This document shows, piece after piece, positions 5,351 through 11,957 of a DNA stretch of 21,836 bases. The notes beneath the pieces are model-generated. The model ran no database searches, was not told the origin of the DNA, and saw only the letters and a program-made list of their open reading frames with translations. Origin of the DNA: JBBTIS01 sp038059855 (GTDB lineage Bacteria; Elusimicrobiota; Elusimicrobia; JACQPE01); assembly GCA_964357255.1 (NCBI GenBank), contig CAYHKQ010000043.1:1-21836 (forward strand), written 5' to 3'. Numbering within the stretch: the first letter of the stretch is position 1; each line of letters begins with the position of its first letter. A program made the translations under genes and the position numbers.

Positions 5351-7603
5351 TCAGGACCTTGCCTCTATTCTTTCCGCCCGCTTAAAACTCTTGAGTCTGA
5401 GCGCATTGCTCACCACTGAAACCGAACTCAGGGCCATGGCCCCGGCCGCGATCATAGGATTGAGCGATGGCCCGCCGAACACCGCCAAGAGCCCGGCCGC
5501 GATCGGAATGCCGACGCAATTGTAAGCCAGCGCCCAGAACAGATTCTGCTTGATGGTGCGCAACGTTGCCCGACTCAAAAATACAAGATCGAGCGCCCCC
5601 AAAAGGTTACTACGCATGAGCACAACGCTCGCCGATTCCATGGCGATATCCGTGCCCGCCCCCATGGCGATACCGACGTCCGCCTGGGCCAGAGCCGGAG
5701 CGTCATTAATGCCGTCTCCCACCATTGCCACCTTTTTTCCGCCCTCTTGAAGCTCGCGTATCTTTTTGGCCTTATCACAGGGGAGAACATCAGCCAACAC
5801 TCTATGGATACCGACCGAGCGAGCGATCGCTTCGGCGGTCCTTCGGTTGTCCCCGGTCAGCATGACAGTCTCTATGCCGAGCGCCTGAAGCCTGAACACA
5901 GCCTCCTTGCTCTCCGGTTTTGGCTTATCCGCGATCCCGAACAAACCCGCGAGCTTCCCCTCCACGGCTACATAAATGAGCGTCTTGCCCTCATCCTCGA
6001 GCCGGCGGGCCTCTCGCGCCGGCTCCGCGATCACGCCGCGCTCCCTCATAAGCCGGTCGCTACCGATAAGAATCTCTCGCCCACCGACTTTCGCCTCGAT
6101 CCCATAGCCCGCCAAGGCGCAAAAATCCGTCAATGCCGGAACAGCCAACCCGCGCTCTTTAGCTTGCGCAACGACGGCACGCGCCAAGGAATGTTCCGAC
6201 CCCTGCTCCGCTCCGGCCGCTACTGCGAGCAGTTCGTCTTGCGTCAAGCCTCCCTTGAGCACAATGTCCAACAACGAGGGCCTGCCCTCGGTGATGGTCC
6301 CGGTCTTATCAAAAACAATCGTGTCAAGACGGCCGGCCATCTCAAGGGTCTCGCCCCCCTTTATGATGATCCCAAGCGAAGCTCCGCGCCCAGTTCCCAC
6401 CATGATGGCGGTAGGCGTGGCCAGACCGAGCGCGCAGGGACATGCGATAACCAACACCGCGATGAATACCTTCAGGACGAACGGAGCCGATGCGCCGGCC
6501 AAGGCCCAGAGCAAAGCCGCGACCAAGGCGATCGCGATGACAACGGGCACGAAATACCCCGCGATCACGTCCGCGATCCTGGCGATGGGGGCCTTGCTCC
6601 CCTGAGTAGCCTCGACCGTGCGGATGATCCTGGAAAGCACGGTGTCCTTGCCGATCCCCGTAGCTCGCAACTTAAAAAATCCATGTTGATTGATCGTCGC
6701 CCCGGTCACCGTGTCGCGCGGGCCCTTTTCCACGGGCATCGGCTCGCCGGTCAACATTGATTCGTCCACGCTGGCGCTCCCTTCGATCACCTCTCCGTCC
6801 ACGGGCACTCTCTGGCCCGGTCTCACGACCAATGTGTCCCCGACCCGCAACTCAGAAAGAGACACCTCGACCTCCCGGCCGTCCCTGATTACGCAGGCGG
6901 TGTCCGGACTCAAATCCATAAGCCTCTCCACCGCTTCGCAGGCCCGTCCCTTGCTAAGGGACTCCAAATATTTTCCCGCCAGAATTAAAGTAATGATCAC
7001 CCCAACGGTCTCGTAGTAGAGATGCATGGCCATTGCGCCGCGGCCCGCGTAGATGAGCCAGGAATTCCATACGCTGTACACGAAAGCCGCGCTCGTGCCC
7101 ACCGCGATCAAAGAATCCATGTTAGGATCGGCGCGAAACAACTTAGAAAATCCGATGATGTAGAATGCCCGTCCCACGATCATCACGGGCACGGTAAGAA
7201 CAAGTTGAATCATGGCGTAGCGCAGGGGACTGTGCGCCAATCCTAGGGCCGCAGGCAAAGAGAACCCTGTCATCTCAACCATCGCCAGCACGAACAGCGG
7301 CAAAGAAAAAGCCGCCGAAACCGCCAGCTTCCGACGCAAAACCGCCAATTCCTCGTTTTTGCGAACCCGAGGCGTTTTCCCCCCCTCCTCCATCGGGAAG
7401 ACGCCATAACCCGCCCGCTTCACCGCTTCCTGGATCAGGGACAGCGGCGCCGCATCCCCCTGAAAAACCACGCACGCGGTTTCGGCCGCCAGATTGACGT
7501 AGGCGGATCGAACGCCGTCTATGCCGGAAAGCGCCTTTTCAACGCGCCGGACGCAAGACGCGCAGGTCATGCCTTCCACGCGCACGTTCAATTCCGATCC
7601 CAT
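5351..7603 (-). CDS. copA: Cu(+)-exporting P1B-1-type ATPase CopA
   Basis: From the ATG at 7603 the product has 750 residues. It pumps Cu(I) out of the cytoplasm across the inner membrane. One heavy-metal-associated domain leads, with GMTCASC at 11-17. Then come the TGEP actuator motif (285-288), the CPC metal site in TM6 (388-390), the phosphorylation motif DKTGT (Asp432), the nucleotide-binding domain, MLTGDN and MVGDGINDAP. Tyr694-Asn695 in TM7 and the MxxSS motif in TM8 (Met723, Ser726-Ser727) are the Cu(I) signature of subgroup P1B-1. The nucleotide-domain dipeptide usually read as HP is HS (SEHSLARA, His471-Ser472). The ATG at 7603 was chosen over a TTG at 7615 because GGGAGGG lies 3 nt upstream, overlapping that TTG. 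A small ORF overlaps its start. No chaperone or regulator is adjacent. Confidence 0.96.
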   Translation of the reverse strand: MGSELNVRVEGMTCASCVRRVEKALSGIDGVRSAYVNLAAETACVVFQGDAAPLSLIQEAVKRAGYGVFPMEEGGKTPRVRKNEELAVLRRKLAVSAAFSLPLFVLAMVEMTGFSLPAALGLAHSPLRYAMIQLVLTVPVMIVGRAFYIIGFSKLFRADPNMDSLIAVGTSAAFVYSVWNSWLIYAGRGAMAMHLYYETVGVIITLILAGKYLESLSKGRACEAVERLMDLSPDTACVIRDGREVEVSLSELRVGDTLVVRPGQRVPVDGEVIEGSASVDESMLTGEPMPVEKGPRDTVTGATINQHGFFKLRATGIGKDTVLSRIIRTVEATQGSKAPIARIADVIAGYFVPVVIAIALVAALLWALAGASAPFVLKVFIAVLVIACPCALGLATPTAIMVGTGRGASLGIIIKGGETLEMAGRLDTIVFDKTGTITEGRPSLLDIVLKGGLTQDELLAVAAGAEQGSEHSLARAVVAQAKERGLAVPALTDFCALAGYGIEAKVGGREILIGSDRLMRERGVIAEPAREARRLEDEGKTLIYVAVEGKLAGLFGIADKPKPESKEAVFRLQALGIETVMLTGDNRRTAEAIARSVGIHRVLADVLPCDKAKKIRELQEGGKKVAMVGDGINDAPALAQADVGIAMGAGTDIAMESASVVLMRSNLLGALDLVFLSRATLRTIKQNLFWALAYNCVGIPIAAGLLAVFGGPSLNPMIAAGAMALSSVSVVSNALRLKSFKRAERIEARS

Positions 7604-7683
7604 TGGCCCTCCCAAGTCTCCATCAATCTCATGAACTCATAAATCTCCGCCTCGATGCGCTTCCAGAACGCGGAACCGCGCAT
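7588..7683 (-). CDS. Small ORF (31 aa) overlapping the copA start; possible leader peptide
   Basis: The ATG at 7683 opens a 31-codon frame (MRGSAFWKRIEAEIYEFM, then RLMETWEGQWDRN) ending at TGA 7590-7588, 13 nt inside copA. The peptide is helical, charged and Trp-rich, with no Cys, His-rich or metal-binding motif. The overlap would allow translational coupling to copA. The ribosome site is weak (GAG about 10 nt upstream). It may be a coupling leader, a real small protein or chance; no homolog is recognised. Confidence 0.3.
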   Translation of the reverse strand: MRGSAFWKRIEAEIYEFMRLMETWEGQWDRN

Positions 7684-7710
7684 TGCGTATTAACTCATTT
7701 TTCTTAGCGC

Positions 7711-7741
7711 TCTATACAGACCAATAAACCGCCGCTTGCAA
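7711..7741 (-). promoter_or_regulatory. Candidate promoter for the small ORF and copA
   Basis: On the minus strand TTGCAA (7741-7736) is followed by TATAGA (7716-7711) with a 19-bp spacer; an alternative TGTATA gives 17 bp. The expected transcript would begin near 7704, 20 nt before the small ORF. No obvious CueR, CsoR or CopY operator is seen. Confidence 0.35.
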
Positions 7742-7809
7742 TTCTTCACCCCTGCCTGCTAAAAACATAAGGTGGATTTTTGCGGCCTTTTGGTTTAAAC
7801 TTAAGAGGT

Positions 7810-8526
7810 ATGAAAAAATATGGACTCACGGCATTGATTGCGGCAGGCCTGTTATTGGCCGGCGACGACATTACTTTTGCCAAAGGAAAAAAATCCCGCC
7901 GCGCTGAGACCGCGATTAACGATGTCACCGCCGAAATTGAGCGCGCCAGGAACGAAAGGGGCGGACAAAAACAGGAACAGACAGACAAGCTTTTTGAAAG
8001 CATGCTCCATCAGGGATTTTTAGATGAAGAGTGGATCACTATTAATACCGGCATTACGAATTTACTTTTGGACCGGGATGTTTCCGACCACTATGTTGCC
8101 GGCGCTATTCATCGCTACATCAAATTGGCCAATATGAACACTTATGCCGCCACCTTCTTTTTAAGAACCGTTGAAACGATCGCCAGGGAACGAAAATCGC
8201 GGTCCGTGCGAAGAAACGCGGCCGTTGTCTTTGTTAATTTCATGAAATTCGTCCGCCCCGGAGGAAGGGAACGAGGCAAAATAGATTATTGGCCGGCCAT
8301 CAGCGCCATCAGCGCCATGCATGAACTTTACGACGACAACCCCGATGATAAAGAGCTAAGGGATACCGTTAGAACGGAAATTATGGAAATGGCGATCGCG
8401 GAGGAGGAATCGGTCCGCCTTTATCAATCCGCCCTGAATTTTCTTTGCTCCCGTTTTGACAGCATTGTTACCCTGGTCAATGAGGAACGCGAAAGGAGGG
8501 ACCTCCCTGCTAAACAATGCCGGTAA
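7810..8526 (+). CDS. Unknown secreted alpha-helical protein
   Basis: The family is not recognised. From the ATG at 7810 the product has 238 residues and begins with a signal peptide (MKKYGLTALIAAGLLLAGDD, then ITFAKG). The mature part is charged and all helical, with repeated roughly 35-residue helix pairs (LFESMLHQGFLDEEW, AGAIHRYIKLANMNT, FFLRTVETIARERKS, AVVFVNFMKFVRP, LYQSALNFLCSRF). This recalls HEAT/TPR-like solenoids, but no signature repeat can be fixed. A TTG at 7780 would add 10 residues (MRPFGLNLRG) and has AAGGTGG 4 nt upstream, whereas the ATG has GAGG only 1 nt away, so the start is uncertain. It is transcribed toward the barrel/transglutaminase-like gene 112 bp downstream, which has its own promoter-like region. 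Confidence 0.7.
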   Translation: MKKYGLTALIAAGLLLAGDDITFAKGKKSRRAETAINDVTAEIERARNERGGQKQEQTDKLFESMLHQGFLDEEWITINTGITNLLLDRDVSDHYVAGAIHRYIKLANMNTYAATFFLRTVETIARERKSRSVRRNAAVVFVNFMKFVRPGGRERGKIDYWPAISAISAMHELYDDNPDDKELRDTVRTEIMEMAIAEEESVRLYQSALNFLCSRFDSIVTLVNEERERRDLPAKQCR

Positions 8527-8562
8527 GGGAATTACTCCAACCGGTTTTGTGGTCATAAAATT

Positions 8563-8600
8563 AGGTCTAAAGTCCTATGCTGATATAGGACTAAAGTCCA
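8563..8600. promoter_or_regulatory. Two tandem operator-like dyads upstream of the barrel/transglutaminase-like gene
   Basis: AGGTCTAAAGTCCT (8563-8576) and AGGACTAAAGTCCA (8587-8600) are copies of one dyad, GGACT-AA-AGTCC. The second is perfect over 5-bp half-sites and the first has one mismatch. Their starts are 24 bp apart, close to two helical turns plus a few bases. They end 20 bp before a -10-like TATACA, so bound protein would cover the -35 region. This suggests repression or regulated activation of the gene at 8639. The binding protein is not identifiable. Confidence 0.55.
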
Positions 8601-8620
8601 ATGTAATTTTTTAAATTTCC

Positions 8621-8626
8621 TATACA
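8621..8626 (+). promoter_or_regulatory. Candidate -10 box; short leader without ribosome site
   Basis: TATACA lies 12 nt before the ATG at 8639. A transcript starting about 7 nt downstream would have a leader of only around 6 nt, and the bases before the ATG (ATATAGCC) contain no Shine-Dalgarno sequence. The gene may therefore be read from a nearly leaderless message. Confidence 0.35.
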
Positions 8627-8638
8627 CTTTATATAGCC

Positions 8639-10549
8639 ATGAAAACAATACTAATTATCGCCTTTTTAGTTTATTCGCCCGACAAGGCCATTTGGGCGCA
8701 AGAGTCTTCTGCGACGCAAGAAACCCATGGCCGACAAAAAGATGCCGGTCCGGCGCCAAGCGAGACGGTTGACACGGTCTATCCCCAGGTGGAAGCCTAT
8801 GCGGACAACAACGCAGGTTATGCCGGTTTTTCCATTGGAAACCTGTGGGATGCATATACTCTGGGTTTTCGCACAGGAGCTATCAGAGGAGGGCCCATGT
8901 CCTGGAGCCCTTTTACAGCCGCTATTGTCGCAGGGGAATATGCCGGCGAAAACCTGACGCTCAAGGGACAGGCGACATTCGGCGGCGCCAGTATGAACCT
9001 CTCCAAAAACGACCCTGCCGCTCCTTTGCAATTCGGCCGTAGCCTGATGACGGCAGGCCTGGGCTTAAACGGCAGTTATTTATCGCGTGTAGCGAAGGAT
9101 ATTGTTTTAGGTCCCTATCTCGGAGCGGATCTTTTTTGGGCCTTCCAGGATACGGCGACCGATGGAATCGGCGGTGGAAGTGACAAGATGCCCTCTCAAA
9201 ATCCCATAGAATTCAATGCTGGCATTGCGGCAGGTTCCGATATAAGCGCCAATACGCGACTCAAGGGAATTACGGGCGTCAATTTTGACGTTACAAATGC
9301 TGATAACTTCCGCAATAGAACGCCTTCTGGAATGCCGAACAAAAGCGTTACAGTCCAAAACCTCTCGGCCAATGTGGCAGTTGAACAGAAATTTGGCGAT
9401 TCCACTTTAACGGCCGGCGCTCAAGGCAACATTGGGCTGAACCAGCCTTACACTAATCTGCGGCCATACGTGGCTTATAGCGATCCGAACATCGGAGTTG
9501 CCGGAGCAGGCCATTTTCAGTGGAGTCGAGACGCTTTTGCGCCCAACGAACAGGGCGGTGGATTAAGGACTTCGCTTAATGTCGCCGATTGGTTTATCGT
9601 CGGCTCATGGGCCGGCGCCAAACGCGTAAGTTTTCCCGGCGCCTCAGCGGACACCGATCGGATAGCCTTTGAAACCGGCCTTTCGTTTTCAGGACAATGG
9701 GAACACAAAGAAAGGGCAAAAACAATCCGCATGGAAACGCGAACACGCTCCGAAGGCAAATCAAGTCAAGCCCCCGGCCAGGATCCCTGGGCGCTTAATG
9801 AAAAAGTTTGGAATTTTGCCAAATCCTCGGAGTTCAATAACATGTTCTACCAGGTCCTTGAAATTTCCAAAGATCATGATGAATTTGTCGGCGCCCTTTC
9901 CCGTGGGTGCGAAGGGATTATGCCCGGCCGGCAGAGTCTTTGCGTTTTAGCGGTGGCGGCCACGCTGACCCGATACGCAATGAAGAACAATTACAACCAC
10001 AAGGAGAATGACGGGGTTCTGAATACGAATTCCGTGGATGAAATATTCGACTCCTGGAGCTTGTCGTATCAAGATGGCGCGCAACGGCCCGTGCTTGTCT
10101 GCACCGGCGCGGCGCAATTGGCCGTTAAAACAGCGAACATGATGGGCGAAATCATGGGAATTCCCATTGAGGCCCGCGCTGTCAGCGTTTTTGGGACCGA
10201 AGTCGGTCATTCGGTGCCGGTCATACGAACGCAGGAGCACGGGCTTGTCATCGTGGATTGGGGCCGGATCCTCCAGCCTCCTCAAAAAACCGCGGATCCA
10301 AAAGAGATTGCGGCTTGGTATCAAAAGAATAATGGTAGCCCTTCAATTCATCATGATCTTCGTTGCAAAGACGGAAGCCACTGCTACTACTTTTCGTCTG
10401 AGGAAGGTAGGGTTATTAACCAGGCCTTAAATTTTCATAACCTGCCACAAAACCCGCAAAACGCCATTTGGAACGATTTTGACGATCAACGCGGAATGCG
10501 CGCCGTTGAAAGCGTGGAGGACGACTTGGACCGACAATTAAATCGCTGA
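8639..10549 (+). CDS. Predicted outer-membrane beta-barrel fused to a C-terminal transglutaminase-like domain
   Basis: The product has 636 residues. A signal peptide (residues 1-20, cleavage after AIWA) leads into residues about 45-355, which alternate polar and hydrophobic residues in Gly-rich strands (LTLKGQATFGGASM, LMTAGLGLNGSYL, VLGPYLGADLFWAF, ending RIAFETGLSFSGQW), as in outer-membrane barrels. A basic linker (356-380) follows. Residues about 385-600 look like a transglutaminase/papain-like fold: Cys488 in VCTGAAQLAVKTANMMGEIM at the start of a long helix, then GIPIEARAV, His524 in GHSVPVI and Asp540 in LVIVDWG. That is the Cys-His-Asp order and spacing of transglutaminase-like proteases. 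Other Cys (424, 435, 576, 582) could form disulfides. Both domain calls rest on pattern, not a search. Operator-like dyads lie upstream and a MITE lies 28 bp downstream. Confidence 0.72.
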   Translation: MKTILIIAFLVYSPDKAIWAQESSATQETHGRQKDAGPAPSETVDTVYPQVEAYADNNAGYAGFSIGNLWDAYTLGFRTGAIRGGPMSWSPFTAAIVAGEYAGENLTLKGQATFGGASMNLSKNDPAAPLQFGRSLMTAGLGLNGSYLSRVAKDIVLGPYLGADLFWAFQDTATDGIGGGSDKMPSQNPIEFNAGIAAGSDISANTRLKGITGVNFDVTNADNFRNRTPSGMPNKSVTVQNLSANVAVEQKFGDSTLTAGAQGNIGLNQPYTNLRPYVAYSDPNIGVAGAGHFQWSRDAFAPNEQGGGLRTSLNVADWFIVGSWAGAKRVSFPGASADTDRIAFETGLSFSGQWEHKERAKTIRMETRTRSEGKSSQAPGQDPWALNEKVWNFAKSSEFNNMFYQVLEISKDHDEFVGALSRGCEGIMPGRQSLCVLAVAATLTRYAMKNNYNHKENDGVLNTNSVDEIFDSWSLSYQDGAQRPVLVCTGAAQLAVKTANMMGEIMGIPIEARAVSVFGTEVGHSVPVIRTQEHGLVIVDWGRILQPPQKTADPKEIAAWYQKNNGSPSIHHDLRCKDGSHCYYFSSEEGRVINQALNFHNLPQNPQNAIWNDFDDQRGMRAVESVEDDLDRQLNR

Positions 10550-10577
10550 CTTGGATTTTCATAGGATTCGCAAACCT

Positions 10578-10721
10578 GAATTTCTTTAGCCATTTGAAGT
10601 TACACCGCTCATCCTGAGCTTGTCGAAGGATGAGCCAAGGCGAAGTTCGCGTTTTGCTCATGGTTCGACAAGCTCACCACGAGCGGCCTTCCTTGGCCAC
10701 TTCGATTGTCTAAAGAAATTC
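10578..10721. mobile_element. MITE-like palindromic element, 144 bp, with 12-bp terminal inverted repeats
   Basis: The ends GAATTTCTTTAG (10578-10589) and CTAAAGAAATTC (10710-10721) are perfect inverted repeats. The flanks carry an 8-bp direct repeat GCAAACCT (10570-10577 and 10722-10729), as a target-site duplication would leave; the match extends to 12 bp (ATTCGCAAACCT) because the left flank also reads ATTC. Inside, the two halves are long imperfect inverted repeats, sharing TGAGCTTGTCGAA in the left arm and TTCGACAAGCTCA in the right. Each half is itself a hairpin: CTCATCC/GGATGAG on the left, and GCTCATGG/CCACGAGC with one mismatch on the right. No ORF is present. The core motif is a widely dispersed intergenic repeat in bacteria. 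It lies between convergent genes and could also end transcription from both. Confidence 0.75.
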
Positions 10722-10737
10722 GCAAACCTTATCCGCT

Positions 10738-11427
10738 TTATCCGCCTTCTTCCGTATGGCTGGCAGGGTTAAAACACTCTGGGGAATCGTTGACTGGAGA
10801 ATTGATCAGGCTTGAAACCTCGTAAACCTCAAAAGGACCGCTGGGCGCCGGAGTCAGAAGCGGCACGAGCGCGCAAATATCCTTTAAGCGGGGATCAAGC
10901 CATTTGGCTTCATCCTGAGGCCGTAAAATAACAGGCATCCTCTCATGGATCGGTCGCATGAAATCATTGGCCTGCGTGGTAACGATGGCAAAGGACTCCA
11001 TCGGCCCCCTTGAGGGATGCTCCCAAATGTCCCAAATTCCGGCCATAGCAAAAGGCTCGCGGCTTTTAAGGGCAATGCGCATTGGGATTTTCTTTCGGCC
11101 ACCCTCGATAACCCGCCACTCATAAAAACCGTCCGCCAAAACCAGGCAACGCCGTTTCTGAAAAGAGGATTTAAAGCTTGTCTTTTCCATTAAGGTCTCA
11201 GCCCGGACGTTAAACGAGCCCTCGCCAAAAGAAAAATCCTTGACCCAGGAGGGGATCAGCCCCCAGCGCATGGCTTTGAGATATCGAGATTTTCCGGCCA
11301 CGGCCAAGGGGACGACCTGTCCCGGCGCAATGTTATAGCGGGGCCTGATGTCCAGGCTTGCCAAGTCAAGGCCGAAACGATTCCTCAAAACTTCAAAGGA
11401 AGCGCTCTGTGAATAACGTCCGCTCAT
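10738..11427 (-). CDS. SRAP (YedK/HMCES-like) abasic-site protein with Cys2 replaced by Ser
   Basis: The 229-residue product is a clear SRAP domain. This family caps abasic sites in single-stranded DNA through a covalent link to Cys2, exposed when Met1 is removed. Seen here are YNIAPGQ (31-37), MRWGLIPSW (53-61), FNVRAET (72-78, Asn73), ADGFYEW (98-104, Glu103) and HERMPVIL (161-168, His161), which match the Asn, Glu and His of the YedK active site. The N-terminus, however, reads MSGRY, not MCGRY. The codon is AGC, one base from TGC. The ATG at 11427 is fixed by the SGRY motif and lies 2 nt after the preceding stop, the last gene of the long minus-strand array. The frame stays open further upstream, but that sequence belongs to the overlapping barrel gene. 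Confidence 0.93.
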   Translation of the reverse strand: MSGRYSQSASFEVLRNRFGLDLASLDIRPRYNIAPGQVVPLAVAGKSRYLKAMRWGLIPSWVKDFSFGEGSFNVRAETLMEKTSFKSSFQKRRCLVLADGFYEWRVIEGGRKKIPMRIALKSREPFAMAGIWDIWEHPSRGPMESFAIVTTQANDFMRPIHERMPVILRPQDEAKWLDPRLKDICALVPLLTPAPSGPFEVYEVSSLINSPVNDSPECFNPASHTEEGG

Positions 11428-11429
11428 GG

Positions 11430-11957
11430 CTATTGTTCGCCTTGGCCGCCCTTGTTTCCAAGCGGCCAGCCCCGAAAATAAAACCGAACGCCGAGGGCGC
11501 CGTCGAGGCGCGTGACGAACAAAGGAATGAGCGTTAAAGTTGGGGCCAGTTCGACAAAAAACTCGATGGGATAGCGCGCGGTCCAATAGTCCGCGCCTAT
11601 GACGAGCCGCGGACCAAGCTCCAATTGATGATTCCGGTATTTCAGGCTCCCGCCAAAACCGGCCTGGGCCGTCAACAGGCCGCGATTAAGAGGAGGAAAA
11701 ATTTCGTCCCAGTGCCAAAGCATATCCCCATAAACGGCCGGACCATGGCCGTATCCAAAGCCCGCTTGGACCGCCTGCTTTTCCTTGAGCCAATACTTTC
11801 CCGAAAGCCCCATGGGGCTACCCAGAACAAAACCTATTCCGGCATTGCCCTGGCGCTTTAGGGTCACGCCGTTGGGATACGCGTAGGAAAGCGCGGCCCG
11901 GGCCGGCAAACGCGAGACAACCAACGCCAAAACAACAAACCAAACCTTACGCCTCAT
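11430..11957 (-). CDS. Small predicted outer-membrane beta-barrel protein
   Basis: The family is not recognised. The product has 175 residues with a signal peptide (MRRKVWFVVLALVVSRLPARA, cleaved before ALS). The rest alternates strands and turns: GNAGIGFVLGSPMGLSGKYW, QAVQAGFGYGHG, LLTAQAGFGGSLKY, HQLELGPRLVIGADY, PIEFFVELAPTLTLIP and GALGVRFYF, about eight strands. The last strand ends in aromatic residues (RFYF) before a short tail, as in small barrel proteins. Its ATG overlaps the stop of the upstream gene (TAATG), so the two are translationally coupled. The pairing of a secreted toroid-like protein and a barrel suggests a joint role at the outer membrane, which is inference. Confidence 0.75.
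   Translation of the reverse strand: MRRKVWFVVLALVVSRLPARAALSYAYPNGVTLKRQGNAGIGFVLGSPMGLSGKYWLKEKQAVQAGFGYGHGPAVYGDMLWHWDEIFPPLNRGLLTAQAGFGGSLKYRNHQLELGPRLVIGADYWTARYPIEFFVELAPTLTLIPLFVTRLDGALGVRFYFRGWPLGNKGGQGEQ

Noticed and set aside
5747..6760. 337-codon plus-strand open frame
   Set aside because: It lies wholly antisense to copA, whose motifs are unambiguous; the Arg/His/Pro-rich peptide is typical of a shadow frame.
7604..7800. Metal-responsive operator or riboswitch upstream of copA
   Set aside because: I looked for CueR-, CsoR- and CopY-like dyads and for extended RNA structure and saw none that were convincing.
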